64,000 nucleotides of DNA from Nocardia terpenica (GTDB lineage: Bacteria; Actinomycetota; Actinomycetes; Mycobacteriales; Mycobacteriaceae). Every line of letters starts with the position of its first letter. The stretch's first letter is position 1. The notes beneath the pieces were generated by a model. It saw only the letters and a program-made list of their open reading frames with translations. It did not search any database and was not told the DNA's origin. The stretch is from positions 2,294,001-2,358,000 of the forward strand of contig NZ_JABMCZ010000001.1 of NCBI RefSeq assembly GCF_013186535.1, in the 5' to 3' direction. The translations under genes were made by a program, and so were the position numbers. This document shows positions 36,201 to 44,686 of this stretch, one piece after another.

Positions 36201-37847
36201 CAGGCCCTGGCCGCGGTTTTCGCCGAGGTATTGGGGGTAGACCGGGTCGGTCTCGACGACAACTTCTTCACCCTCGGCGGCGACAGCATCGGATCCATGC
36301 AGGTCGTCTCCCGGGCCAAGGCCCGCGGGCTGCTGGTGCACCCGCGCCAGCTCTTCGAATTCCGCACGGTCGGCGAGCTGGCCGCGGTCGCCGTGCCCGA
36401 CGACTCGGGGCGCACCGGCCTGGCGGAGTTCCCGGGTGGCGGCCTCGGGGACGTGCCGCTGCTGCCGCTGTCCGCGTCGTTCTTCGCCGATGGTCACGGC
36501 TATCCGCAATTCGCGCAGTGGCTGACCTTCCGTCTTCCGCGCGGCACCACGCGCGCGGTCGTGCTGGCCACGCTCGACACGGTCATCGCCACCCACGACG
36601 CGCTCCGGGCCCGGCTGGTGCCCGGTACCGGCGCGGCCTGGTGCCTGCGCATCGAGCCGGAACTCTCGGTCGGCCTCGACGGCCTCGTCCACGAGGTGGA
36701 CCATGACGCGGCCTACGACTCCCCGGACCGGCCGCGGCTGCTGACGCACGAAATCGACACGGCCACTGCCAGATTGGACCCCCGAAACGGAATCATGCTG
36801 CAATTCCTGTGGTTCCGCGCCGCCGACTCGGACGACCGGCTGGTCATGATCGCCCATCACCTGGTGGTGGACGGCGTCTCCTGGCGGATACTCGCACACG
36901 ACATAGCGATCGCGTCCGGCCGGGCAGCGCAGGGGCTTCCCCCGATTCTGCCCGCGGCGGGAACCTCGGTGCGGCGCTGGACGCACGCCCTGACGGCGTG
37001 CGCCGACACCGACCCGATCGTCGATGAACTGCCCTGGTGGCGAACCGAACTGGGCCGACCCGATCCGCTGATCGGCAGCCGCCGCTGCGATCCCGCCGTC
37101 GACGTCGCCCGCGATATCGCGGACGTCACCGCCTGGGCCGCACCGGATGTCACCGAGGCGGTACTCCTCCGATTGCCGGGCCGGGCCGTCGACGGCCTGC
37201 TGGCGGCGTTGGCGGTCGCGGTGATCGGCTGGCGCGACGCGGGTACGTCCGCGGACCCGTCGATGCTGGTATCGCTGACCGGTCACGGCCGCGACGAGGA
37301 GCTGGCGCCCGGCGCCGACCTGTCCCGGACCGTGGGCTGGCTGGCGACGAATTTCCCGGTTCGCCTGGATCTTTCGGGCATCGACCGGAACCGGCCGCCG
37401 GTGGAGGTGATCGCCGACGCGGTCGAGGCGGTGCACGCCCGGATGCGGCGGCTACCGCACAACGGCAGCGGGTACGGGCTGCTGCGGTACCGCAACCCGC
37501 GGACGGCACCGGAACTGGCGTCGTACCCGGTCCCTCAGGTCGGGTTCAACTACCTGGGCCGGTTCGGGTCTCACGACGCGGCGGACGGTCACAACGGACG
37601 CGGCTGGACACCGGTGGCCGAATCCAGCGGCGGCCGACGCGATCCCGATACCCCCGTGACGCTGGCACTCGACATCAATGCGGCCGTGGTCGATACGCCG
37701 GACGGCTCTCGCCTGTGCGTCACGTTCGGATTCCACACCGCCGTCCTGGATTCCGCTCGCGTGCAGGACCTGATCGACCACTGGAACGCGGCCCTGCATG
37801 CCCTGGCCCGGTACGCGGCACAGCCGTCCGGGGCGCTCGTCCCTTGA
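33291..37847 (+). CDS. NRPS, terminal module: C-A-T-E
   Basis: 1518 residues from the GTG overlapping the previous stop; ATG 33300 is an alternative start. C3 has HHIAADG at 132-138. A3 has YTSGSTGRPKG at 610 with the same hand-read code as A2 (about D-V-L-S-V-I-G-V-A-K). The T domain reads TLGGDSIGSMQVV (Ser about 999), and GGDS is the form usually seen before epimerases. A C-terminal epimerisation domain shows IAHHLVVDGVSWRIL (His 1189-1190) and a late NYLGRFG motif. No thioesterase, reductase or terminal C domain follows, so release of the D-configured product is unexplained. Confidence 0.92.
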   Translation: MSAMIPLSFAQRRLWFLDRFEGSSSTYNIPLVLRLTGRLQVRALRGALADVVARHEILRTVVQEDADGPHARILPAGSVEVPMAEAEVSSADLDGELAACARYEFDLTAEIPIRVWLYRMGSDAFAVLVLLHHIAADGWSMAALARDVSAAYTARLVGGAPAWPDLPVQYADYTLWQQDLLGSETDPTSVLSRQFRYWREELAGVPQPLQLPLDRPRPQTPSHRGDTVAFVLDPGLTAAAEDLARIRGTTVAMVWQAAFAVVLYQLGAGDDIPLGAPISGRTEDELVDLVGFFVNTWVLRVDLSGNPSFATVLERVRGKALAAYDNQDAPFERLVELLNPERSTAYTPLFQVMLAWHNNPRPRLDLPDLTGTAELVSTGTAKFDLTVDLIEGFRDGRVVEGSIEYATDLFDRPTIEALAQRFEAVIRAAAADPDRIVGRMDVRTTRERELLRRWNDTAAELPVTTLADLFAAQVVRSPETLAVVDGDTELTYTELDDRVERLAGALRGLGIGIESVVAVALPRSVDLVVALLAVHRAGGAYLPIDPKYPSQRLEFVLTDAAPALLITDSSVRQTLPRTPIPELLLDRPIADTANDMVIGLSPGNLAYVIYTSGSTGRPKGVAVEHGNAVAFVAQVATRLRVAAGNRVLASTSVSFDVSVLEIFGALCTGGTLELAQDALRLGEPCGWSGGVISTVPSVFAEILEHAQGSLEADTVVFIGEDLPLSLARRVQAAIPGVVVVNGYGPTETTVASTEYTLTDSESWSATDMSVPIGRGLGGEQVYVLGPGLLPVPVGVVGELYIAGAGVARGYRGRGGLTASRFVADPFGSAGGRMYRTGDLARWGGDGLLRYAGRADDQVKVRGFRIEPGEIETVLETHPDVARAVVVARGRNGTDQRQLVAYVVAAEGRTLDDTAELRRFTGIRLPEYMVPAAMVVLDRLPLTANGKLDRRALPDPVFTAAEYRAPRTPEEQALAAVFAEVLGVDRVGLDDNFFTLGGDSIGSMQVVSRAKARGLLVHPRQLFEFRTVGELAAVAVPDDSGRTGLAEFPGGGLGDVPLLPLSASFFADGHGYPQFAQWLTFRLPRGTTRAVVLATLDTVIATHDALRARLVPGTGAAWCLRIEPELSVGLDGLVHEVDHDAAYDSPDRPRLLTHEIDTATARLDPRNGIMLQFLWFRAADSDDRLVMIAHHLVVDGVSWRILAHDIAIASGRAAQGLPPILPAAGTSVRRWTHALTACADTDPIVDELPWWRTELGRPDPLIGSRRCDPAVDVARDIADVTAWAAPDVTEAVLLRLPGRAVDGLLAALAVAVIGWRDAGTSADPSMLVSLTGHGRDEELAPGADLSRTVGWLATNFPVRLDLSGIDRNRPPVEVIADAVEAVHARMRRLPHNGSGYGLLRYRNPRTAPELASYPVPQVGFNYLGRFGSHDAADGHNGRGWTPVAESSGGRRDPDTPVTLALDINAAVVDTPDGSRLCVTFGFHTAVLDSARVQDLIDHWNAALHALARYAAQPSGALVP
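34173..34351. repeat. Near-identical C-domain segment, copy 2 (partner 30997-31175)
   Basis: This is the second copy of the 179-base tract, in the C3 domain of the following NRPS gene, 3176 bp downstream of the first. Confidence 0.85.
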
Positions 37848-37875
37848 CACCGATTCCCCATCCGGAAAGTGGAGC

Positions 37876-39444
37876 ATGAACATACCTGTCCGATCACCGA
37901 ATCTCGTTCTCGCCGTTCTCTGCGTCTGCGTCTTGGTCATCAATATGGACGCGATGATCGTGAACGTGGCGCTACCGAGCCTCGTCGAGCAGTTGCATTC
38001 CAGCACAAGGGAACTCCAGTGGATCGCCGACGCCTACAACCTCACGTTCGCGGCGCTGGTCCTGGCCGCGGGTAGCCTCAGCGACCGGTTCGGGCGCCGC
38101 GGCGCCCTGCTGTGGGGCCTGGGGCTGTTCGCCGTGGCCTCCGGGCTCGGCGCGTTCAGCCGGACGACCGCCGAATTGATCGCGGCGCGTGCGGTGATGG
38201 GTATCGGGTCGGCGCTGATCTATCCCGCGACGCTGTCGATCCTCACCAGCGTGTTCGTCGAGCGGCGCGCGCGGGCCGCCGCGATCGGCATCTGGGGTGC
38301 GGTCTCCGGGGTCGGCATCGTGCTCGGCCCGGTCATCAGTGGTGTTCTGCTGCAATACTATTGGTGGGGCAGCGTGTTCATCGTGATGGCGCCGATCGGC
38401 CTGGTGTGCCTGGTGCTGAGCGCCACGATCGTCCCGACCTCGCGGGACCCGCAGACGCCGCCGCTGGACCGCAGCGGCCTGGTGCTGTCCTGCCTGTCCA
38501 CCGGCGCGCTGGTGTACACGCTCATCGAGGCGCCGCGGCGCGGCTGGGAGAGCGGGTACACGCTCCTCGGATTCGCCGCGGCCGCAGTACTTTTCGCGGC
38601 GCTCATCGTGCGCGAGACCAAGGCGACCAGCCCGATGCTCGACGTGGGATTGTTCCGCAATGGGCGATTCTCGGCGGCCTGCGGTGCGATGACGATAGCC
38701 TTCTTCACCCTGTACGGCTTCACCTTCCTGGCCACCCAGTATCTCCAGTTCCTGAAGCTGTATACGCCGATGCAGACCGGCTTCCGGTTGATTCCGGTGG
38801 CGATCGGCATGGTGTTGGGTTCGGTGCTCGGCGGGCGGCTGGCCCTGATGTGGGGCACCAGGGTCATCGTCGCGGGCGGGTTGGGTCTGCTGGCCGTCGT
38901 GTACGCCTGGTTCACCGTGGAGACCGCGGGCACGAGCTATCCGATCCTCGCCGCGCAGATGACCCTCATCGGAATGGGGCTGGGCAGTGTGGCGGTTCCG
39001 GCCACCAACGCGATCATGGGCGTGGTGCCCGCCGCGAAGGCCAGCGTGGGATCGGCGCTCAACGACGCCACCCGGCTGCTGGGCGGCACGCTCGGCATCG
39101 CGGTCATCGGCAGCCTGTTCCAGTCCCTGTACACCCACCGGCTCATCGAATCGGCGGTGCCGGGCCTGCCCCACGACTCGCTCGCCAATGCCCGGGACTC
39201 ACTCGGCAACGCCCTCACCGAGGCCGGAGCCCTGGCCGACAGCGGCCGTGCGGCCCTGGCGAAAACGCTCACCGACACCGCGCAGTCGAGCTTCCTGCAC
39301 GGCTTCCACACCGATTGCCTTGTCGTCGCGGGCATCACCGCGGTCACGGTGGTGGCGTCGCTGTTCTGGCTGCCCGCCGAGGCGCCCGCCGCCGACGAGG
39401 CGGACGACCCGGCGTCCTCGGCCGTCACCGGAGTCCGGGACTGA
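37876..39444 (+). CDS. DHA2-type MFS drug exporter (14 TM)
   Basis: 522 residues with about 14 hydrophobic segments. The start MNIPVRSPNLVLAVLCVCVLVINMDAMIVNVALPSL has the DHA2 motif around the first helix, GSLSDRFGRRGALLWGL is motif A, and the GIWGAVSGVGIVLGPVISGVLL helix is motif C of antiporters. Role: proton-driven export, most simply of the lipopeptide made by the upstream NRPS genes. It begins 28 bp after the NRPS stop with GGAAAGTGGAG as ribosome site and is the last gene of the cluster before a bidirectional terminator. Confidence 0.88.
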   Translation: MNIPVRSPNLVLAVLCVCVLVINMDAMIVNVALPSLVEQLHSSTRELQWIADAYNLTFAALVLAAGSLSDRFGRRGALLWGLGLFAVASGLGAFSRTTAELIAARAVMGIGSALIYPATLSILTSVFVERRARAAAIGIWGAVSGVGIVLGPVISGVLLQYYWWGSVFIVMAPIGLVCLVLSATIVPTSRDPQTPPLDRSGLVLSCLSTGALVYTLIEAPRRGWESGYTLLGFAAAAVLFAALIVRETKATSPMLDVGLFRNGRFSAACGAMTIAFFTLYGFTFLATQYLQFLKLYTPMQTGFRLIPVAIGMVLGSVLGGRLALMWGTRVIVAGGLGLLAVVYAWFTVETAGTSYPILAAQMTLIGMGLGSVAVPATNAIMGVVPAAKASVGSALNDATRLLGGTLGIAVIGSLFQSLYTHRLIESAVPGLPHDSLANARDSLGNALTEAGALADSGRAALAKTLTDTAQSSFLHGFHTDCLVVAGITAVTVVASLFWLPAEAPAADEADDPASSAVTGVRD

Positions 39445-39507
39445 TCGCGCCGACACCGGCCCCCATGGCAACCGGCCGCAGCCGCCGAGGGGACGGCTGT
39501 CGCCGGT

Positions 39508-39548
39508 GCGGGTCTCCACGGTCGATGGCCACGATCGTGGAGACCCGC
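39508..39548. terminator. Bidirectional hairpin between convergent genes
   Basis: GCGGGTCTCCACG and CGTGGAGACCCGC form a perfect 13-bp stem with a 15-base loop, between the MFS stop (39444) and the convergent AraC stop (39551). There is no clear T-run. Confidence 0.65.
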
Positions 39549-39550
39549 GA

Positions 39551-40507
39551 TCAGCCTGGTGTTCCGTGGCGGATATCGCGGGGGGTGACGCCGAAGCGGC
39601 GGCGGAAGGCGGTGCTGAAGGTGCTGGCGGAGCCGAAACCCAGGTCCAGGGCGAGGGCTGCGATGGACTGGTGGCGGTAGGTGGGGTTTTGCAGGCGGGC
39701 ACGGGCGAGTTGCAGGCGTTCCTCTTTGATGAGTTCGCGGGGTGTGGTGCCGCCGTGCTGAAGGGCGAGTTGCACCTGGCGCAGCGACCAGCCGAGCGCG
39801 CGGGCCACATCGGCGCCGACCAGTTCGGGATCGTCGGCATGTTGCCGAATATAGTGGCGGACGGCGGATTCCACGGCATGTAGATGATGCGGTTCGGTGG
39901 GCTGGTCGCCGAGAATATGCATGCACAGCAGGTCGACCAGTCGTTCGGCGATCGCGTCGAATTGCTGGTGGGTGAGGGTGTCTCGTTCGGCGATCAGACC
40001 GGTGGCGAGATCCGAGATCACCCGTCCCATACCCGATTTGAAATTCAGTAGCCCCGCCGGTTGCCTGTGGCCGAGGCGATGATCGATCTCGCCGCGGGGA
40101 ATGGTCATGGTCAGTCCCGCGGTGCCATCGATCTGGCTGAAGGCGAACGGTCGATCGATGGTCACCAGGCAGCCGATGCCGGGCGTCAGGGCCGCGGGCC
40201 GATCGGGCTGCCAGATCGCGACGCGGCCGGTCGTGGGCAGCATGAGGCGGTAGTCGTCGTCGGAATCGGTGCGCACCTGTCCCGGAGTGCGGTAATAGGT
40301 GACCGCATCCGCTCGCCAGCCGATGATCTGATATTTGGCGGTGCGCCGAAGTGCGGTGCGCCCGTGGAAGTCTCGTCGGCGCGGGAATGCGTGACCGATA
40401 CGCCGACGATGGTGCGATTGAATCAACTCGGCCCAGTAGTCGGTGCGTTCATTCGGAGCGACCGTGTGTGTCGTCGCGGACTCGACCAGATCGACTCCGT
40501 CGTTCAT
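39551..40507 (-). CDS. AraC family transcriptional regulator
   Basis: About 318 residues. An N-terminal AraC-type ligand-binding cupin region (IIGWRADAVTYYRTPGQV, LMLPTTGRVAIWQPDRPA) precedes two C-terminal helix-turn-helix motifs (VGADVARALGWSLRQVQLAL; SIAALALDLGFGSASTFSTAFRRRFGVTP). The ATG at 40507 is preferred because AGGA lies six bases before it; ATG 40513 is the alternative. It could regulate the convergent NRPS cluster or the inhibitor gene immediately upstream, which it follows by 7 bp on the same strand. Confidence 0.85.
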   Translation of the reverse strand: MNDGVDLVESATTHTVAPNERTDYWAELIQSHHRRRIGHAFPRRRDFHGRTALRRTAKYQIIGWRADAVTYYRTPGQVRTDSDDDYRLMLPTTGRVAIWQPDRPAALTPGIGCLVTIDRPFAFSQIDGTAGLTMTIPRGEIDHRLGHRQPAGLLNFKSGMGRVISDLATGLIAERDTLTHQQFDAIAERLVDLLCMHILGDQPTEPHHLHAVESAVRHYIRQHADDPELVGADVARALGWSLRQVQLALQHGGTTPRELIKEERLQLARARLQNPTYRHQSIAALALDLGFGSASTFSTAFRRRFGVTPRDIRHGTPG

Positions 40508-40514
40508 CGGCATC

Positions 40515-40943
40515 CTAGGCAATGCGCGGCAACAACGGCACCAGCCGGTCCCAGCGCGAGATCTGGCATCCGTCGGTCCGATTGACGGTGGTGTCGAGCG
40601 GCTGGCCCAGCCAGGTGCCGACAATATGGGCGGTGGCCGGTCCGCCGTCTATTCGGGTGCATACCGCCCGCGGCGCCACGGGCGTAAAGGGATTGCTCGA
40701 ACCGCGATGCATCTCGGCGGCCAGCTGGTCCAATCGGTCGCAGACGGCGGCCGCATCGGGATAGGTGCCTCCGGCCGGGTGGCACTTCAGCTCGTACAGC
40801 CCATCGCGATTTCCACTGTGGCCCACCGTCACCGTCAAGTTGTCGGTGAATACCGGCTGCGACGGATCGGCGGCGGCGATGCCGGCGGCGAATCCCGCAG
40901 CACCGGCGGCCACAACGAATGCGAATGCGACAGTACGTAACAC
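40515..40943 (-). CDS. Subtilisin-inhibitor-like (SSI family) secreted protein
   Basis: 142 residues starting GTG behind a GGAG site. A signal peptide (VAFAFVVAAGAAGFAAGIAAA) is followed by a mature part with the SSI layout: LKCHPAGGTYPDAAAVCDRL, then CTRIDGGPATAHIVGTWLGQ, a C-terminal NRTDGC and four cysteines likely forming two disulfides. SSI proteins inhibit subtilisin-like proteases outside the cell. The reactive-site loop should lie near NPFTPVAPRAVC, but a P1 residue cannot be assigned with confidence. Confidence 0.78.
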   Translation of the reverse strand: MLRTVAFAFVVAAGAAGFAAGIAAADPSQPVFTDNLTVTVGHSGNRDGLYELKCHPAGGTYPDAAAVCDRLDQLAAEMHRGSSNPFTPVAPRAVCTRIDGGPATAHIVGTWLGQPLDTTVNRTDGCQISRWDRLVPLLPRIA

Positions 40944-41074
40944 CGTGTACTCCAGTTCCTGCTGATCGTCGGTCCGCCATCGGACATCATAACCCGAGGC
41001 CCGTCGACCACCTCCGCCGACCGAGGCGTTTCGGGCTGTGTCGCTTGGTCCTAACCAGCGGCAACCCCACCGGC

Positions 41075-41893
41075 TCAGGCCACCACGGCCAGCAGCGTCG
41101 TCATTGATTCGGTGAGTTCTGGGTCGCCGTCCAGTTCGCAGCGTCGGCGAGCGTCGTCGATGGTGATGCCGCGGGTGGCCAACCGCCAGAACGTGTCCGG
41201 GTCGGTTCGCACGGTCGCGGCCGGTTCGGTGGCGGCCGCGTCGGTCAGGTCCCAGTTCGCCCCGTCGGAGACGGCGGTCCAGCGCCCGCCCGCCGGACCG
41301 GTGATCTCGACCCGAACCTCGGTGCCGCGCGGTCGAATTCGGTCATGCAGGGCGACCGGCAGCGCGTGCAGGAACGCGACCAGCACCGGCCGCATCAAGA
41401 CCACCTCGTCGGCGCCCGGACGCGACACCGCGTCCCGGATCTGCTGCTGATGGACCCAGAATTCGGTGTAGTCGCGGGCGATATCGAGCCACGCCGGACT
41501 GGCGCCGGGCCCGGCCCACGACACGTCCAGGTGCGCGGGCCCGGCGAGATCGGTTGCGGCCCAGACGGTATCGAGCTGCGGCCCCAGATGATCGAGCAGA
41601 TCGACGAGCAGGCGTGGGCTGCATTGCCCCATCGCGCGCACGAATTCATCATTGACCCGCGCCAGATAAACGGGCAGGGTCTCGCCGTCGTCGAATACCG
41701 CACCGCCGTACCGATCTCGGCTGCCGGAGATCCGCCGCAGGTAGTCATTGAGGACGTGAGCGGCCACATCATGCACGGTCCAGCCCGGACACACCGTCGG
41801 CCTGACCCAGTCCGCCGAATCCAGCGACCGCAGCAACTCGAGCAGCGCCCGCCGCTCGAGCGGAAACAATGGCCGAGTATCGAGCGGAATCAT
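41075..41893 (-). CDS. Maleylpyruvate isomerase / TIGR03083-family protein
   Basis: About 272 residues from the ATG at 41893. The mycothiol-dependent maleylpyruvate isomerase N-terminal (DinB-like) fold shows in LDSADWVRPTVCPGWTVHDVAAHVLN (a His of the metal site) and DYTEFWVHQQQIRDAV (H-x-x-D-type second metal region). The C-terminal part (TDPDTFWRLATRGITIDDAR) resembles the SCP-2-like half of TIGR03083 proteins. Probable role: mycothiol-dependent transfer or isomerisation; substrate unknown. Confidence 0.8.
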   Translation of the reverse strand: MIPLDTRPLFPLERRALLELLRSLDSADWVRPTVCPGWTVHDVAAHVLNDYLRRISGSRDRYGGAVFDDGETLPVYLARVNDEFVRAMGQCSPRLLVDLLDHLGPQLDTVWAATDLAGPAHLDVSWAGPGASPAWLDIARDYTEFWVHQQQIRDAVSRPGADEVVLMRPVLVAFLHALPVALHDRIRPRGTEVRVEITGPAGGRWTAVSDGANWDLTDAAATEPAATVRTDPDTFWRLATRGITIDDARRRCELDGDPELTESMTTLLAVVA

Positions 41894-41975
41894 GATCGTC
41901 AGTAGACCAACGAAGGCGGTACCAACGCCAACGATTTTCCGGCCACACGGGTGACGCCGAGGAGCGTCCACGAGC

Positions 41976-42743
41976 ATGCCGGGAATACTGTCGAGCATGG
42001 GCGACTCACGCATCGAGATGCAGCGGCAGGACGATTTCGATGTCTACCGACCGGCGGACGCGGTGGAACCGTTGCCAGCGGTGATACTCGTGCACGGTCC
42101 CGCCCGCCCCGGCAGGCGGCCACGCGAGTTCTACGGTCCCCACGGCGCACTGCTGGCCGGTCGCGGCCTGGCTGCGGCGGTGGTCGGGGTGCGATATCAG
42201 CGACTGGACGACTGGCCTGCGGACACGGCGTGGCCGCCGCATGCGGACTGGACAAGCACGGCGCAATGGCTGGCCGCGGTAGTGCAGCGCGTGCGCGGTG
42301 AACCCGGGATCGGTCTCCTCGCGGGAGTCGTGCCCGGCGGCGATGACCGCGATCGCGACCATAGCCGAACATGTCGACAGCTGACTGTCCTGCACCACGT
42401 GCGGCAGCAACCGGGTCCACTTCGCCGCGCCGTCACCGCTCGCCGCCGCGACCGCGCGCGAACGGGCACTGGACCTGGCCGAGAGCGGACCATACCCAGC
42501 GCCCCTGCGGCGATCACCAATTTCGCTGTGGCGCCAGGGAATTCACCGATCTTCAGCGAGGGCAACACCTATACGGCTCTCGCGACCGCGAACCCGGGCG
42601 AATACATCAGCTTCTACGACAGCCAGGACGGCGAATTCGATCCACCCGGCGCCATCCAAATCGGCAGCGAGCGAACGATCGGCATCGAGGTCCATGAGGC
42701 TGATCCGACGTATTTCCCAATGTATACGGCGAACATCCGCTGA
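41976..42743 (+). pseudogene. Degenerate alpha/beta-hydrolase fragment fused to an unrelated tail
   Basis: The first ~90 residues look like the N-terminus of a dienelactone-hydrolase-type enzyme: PAVILVHGPARPGRRPRE, ALLAGRGLAAAVVGVRYQ, LDDWPAD. The sequence then loses similarity near 42320: no nucleophile elbow and no catalytic His, and an Arg/Asp-rich low-complexity stretch. The last ~75 residues (FSEGNTYTALATANPGEYIS, FYDSQDGEFDPPG) resemble part of a secreted beta-sandwich protein. Most simply this is a deletion fusion of two genes that happens to remain open. Confidence 0.45.
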
Positions 42744-42821
42744 CGGCCAGGGGAGAAGCGGCTCGCCACCGCGAACCGGATGTCGGTGTCCGCGGTGGCG
42801 GCTGTGCGGTTGTTGGGGCGG

Positions 42822-43280
42822 TCAGTGGCTGGTTGCGAGGGGGTGGCCGCGGTGGCGGAGTTCGGTTGCGGCCGAGACGAGCAGGCCCGCTGCGGCCAGG
42901 CCCAGGAAGGTCATGATCGCGCCCATGATGACGTTGGTCCAGATGACGCCGTCGGGGTGCTGGCGGACAATCCAGGGGGAGAGGATCTCCCAGACGCCGA
43001 TCGGGATCAGTACCCAGCTGAGCGCGTAGCCGCGGGCGGGGACCGTTGTCAGTACCAGGCCGATGATGGCGACCGCGATCCCGAGGATCAGATTGCCTAT
43101 GACCAGGCGGGGTGCGAGGGCGAAATCATCGAATACCCAGGGTGTGATGGCGGTGAACAGACCGGCGAGCAGGACCAGGCCGTCGACCGTGGTCGCCGGG
43201 GCATTGCCGAGCCGGTGGTCGTGTAGTTCCCGAGTCCCCCGCGGGTCACCCGCCGAAGGCTGAGTAGTGTAGTCGGACAT
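42822..43280 (-). CDS. SPW-repeat membrane protein
   Basis: 152 residues with four hydrophobic helices in two repeats. The signature Pro-Trp occurs twice, in FTAITPWVFDD and VWEILSPWIVRQ, defining the SPW family of actinobacterial membrane proteins. Function unknown. It is the first of a run of stress-associated genes. Confidence 0.82.
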   Translation of the reverse strand: MSDYTTQPSAGDPRGTRELHDHRLGNAPATTVDGLVLLAGLFTAITPWVFDDFALAPRLVIGNLILGIAVAIIGLVLTTVPARGYALSWVLIPIGVWEILSPWIVRQHPDGVIWTNVIMGAIMTFLGLAAAGLLVSAATELRHRGHPLATSH

Positions 43281-43311
43281 AGTGTTTCGCCTTCCTTTCT
43301 CTTCTCCGTTC

Positions 43312-43638
43312 TCAATCCTTGCCGAGGGCGTGGGCGAGTTGCGCCTTGCTCATGCCCGAGCGTCCCTTGATGTTGCGCTGTTTGGCCTCGTTGTAGAGCT
43401 GATCGCGGGTCGGGCCCTGGCTGCCGCTGTGGGACCGCTGCCCGCCGCGCTGCTGCGGCGACTTGTCTCGCACCGAGGTGCGGCTGGCGGTCTTGGACTG
43501 CCCGGCCTGCGCGCGATTCTTGTTGACCGTGCGCGCGGCGATCTCCTTTGCCCGCCCGGTCTTTTCGCCGCGCTCCTGGGCGGAGTCCTTGATGTGTTTG
43601 TATTGCCGTTCCTGCTTGTCGGTCCATTCCTTCGGCAT
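43312..43638 (-). CDS. Rho_N / plasmid-stabilisation-like small basic protein
   Basis: 108 residues, highly charged. The N-terminal half (MPKEWTDKQERQYKHIKDSA, GRAKEIAARTVNKNRAQAG) is the type annotated as plasmid stabilisation protein in actinobacteria. The C-terminal ~35 residues (PTRDQLYNEAKQRNIKGRSG, MSKAQLAHALGK) form a Rho N-terminal-like SAP helix pair that binds nucleic acid. It lies in the stress island; no partner toxin is present. Confidence 0.75.
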   Translation of the reverse strand: MPKEWTDKQERQYKHIKDSAQERGEKTGRAKEIAARTVNKNRAQAGQSKTASRTSVRDKSPQQRGGQRSHSGSQGPTRDQLYNEAKQRNIKGRSGMSKAQLAHALGKD

Positions 43639-43954
43639 GACGAACCTCCTCTCTACCGCGTCGCGATACCCGGCTCGGGCACCGGCAAACGCGATAGGCG
43701 CCTCCGTGCGGGGCCGGGAACGGGTCGAGCCCGGTGCCCTGCCGGGCGGTTACCCGCGCAATGCGGTGGTATCCGACGATCGTGGCACCGGCGTCGGTGG
43801 GTCCCCGCGGGGCATGCCGTGGCCCGGGCACGAAAACCGAAGTGCAGGAGTTCATTTCGACACAGGTATGCCGGTCCCGGATGTACGGCCGGGTGGAGCA
43901 GCGTCGACGATGACGTGCTTCTCGACGAGGAGAAGGCGCTCGACCCGGCCGCAC
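43639..43954. other. 316-bp gap without recognisable gene
   Basis: I see no convincing coding frame on either strand. The stretch would hold the promoter for the Rho_N-like gene (minus strand) and perhaps decayed coding sequence. Confidence 0.4.
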
Positions 43955-44269
43955 TCACTTCTTCGGCACCAGGATCCCGGTGAGGTCGGCATCGCGGATC
44001 GGGGTGTTCGGATTGGCCTGGGCCCGACACATCAGGGTGATGGCCGCGATGGACGCGTTGACCTGGTCGTCGTTCGGCGCGGGGGTGACCTTGGTGTCCT
44101 GCTCGAGATATTTGCGGACGGTGATGTGCTGGGTGTTGTCGTCCTGCGCGATGAATTCGCTGCACGGCGTATTGCCACCCTTGTTGACGACTTCCTCGGC
44201 TTGATCGCAGGCTCCGAGCAGAACCGTCGAACACACGGCGGCGATCGTGACGAACAAGCGGCACGTCAT
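43955..44269 (-). CDS. Small lipoprotein, HdeA-like
   Basis: 104 residues from the ATG at 44269, which has GGAGGAG ahead of it. Signal peptide with lipobox LLGAC, then a short mature domain with two cysteines (NTPCSEFIAQDD, ITLMCRAQANP) spaced like the HdeA/HdeB acid-chaperone fold and a NPNTP segment. Homology to HdeA is suggested only by cysteine spacing and composition. It would be a periplasmic-space or cell-envelope protein. Confidence 0.6.
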   Translation of the reverse strand: MTCRLFVTIAAVCSTVLLGACDQAEEVVNKGGNTPCSEFIAQDDNTQHITVRKYLEQDTKVTPAPNDDQVNASIAAITLMCRAQANPNTPIRDADLTGILVPKK

Positions 44270-44427
44270 GAGCTTCTCCTCCGCAGGGGCATCATTCCCC
44301 GCCCGAATGCCCGGTCCGCCCGTCATCAAACAGTGCGACGAAACAGGCTGCGATGGTCGCTGTTTCGGCCTCGAACTCGCGGGTAGGTCCGGGACGTCCC
44401 TGCATATCGATTCGGGAGGTATATCCC

Positions 44428-44673
44428 ATGTCCGAACACGAGAAGAGCGGCATCCGAGAAGGCGCCGAGGGCCTGGTCGAGGACGTCAAGGGTAAGGCCA
44501 AGGAAGCCTCGGGCACCGTCTTCGGCAACGAGGACCTGCGCGAGGAGGGCCGCACCCAGCAAGAGAAGGCCGAGGCCCAGCGTGAGGCCGCCAAGAAGGA
44601 GGCCGAGGCCGAGAAGGAGCGGGCGGAGGCCGCGGCCCAGGAAGCACGCCAGCGCAACCAGCAGAAACAGTAG
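44428..44673 (+). CDS. CsbD-family general stress protein
   Basis: 81 residues. GIREGAEGLVEDVKGKAKEA and GNEDLREEGRTQQEKAEAQR are the CsbD core, followed by a long Lys/Glu/Ala-rich helix. CsbD proteins are small, strongly induced stress proteins of unknown mechanism. The ATG at 44428 is preceded by GGGAGG. It is followed 13 bp later by a hemerythrin gene in the same direction. Confidence 0.85.
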   Translation: MSEHEKSGIREGAEGLVEDVKGKAKEASGTVFGNEDLREEGRTQQEKAEAQREAAKKEAEAEKERAEAAAQEARQRNQQKQ

Positions 44674-44686
44674 GGGGCGCGTGGTC

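Noticed and set aside
25013..37847. Isonitrile lipopeptide-type (ScoA-E-like) cluster
   Set aside because: FAAL, ACP and NRPS are shared, but the non-heme iron oxidase, the thioesterase and the terminal reductase domain are all missing.
25013..39444. MbtH-like protein in the NRPS cluster
   Set aside because: I looked for the small NxExQxSxWP-type protein and found none between 17 and 40 kb.
43312..43638. Toxin-antitoxin module
   Set aside because: The protein is of a type often labelled plasmid stabilisation, but it has a Rho_N domain and no partner gene beside it.
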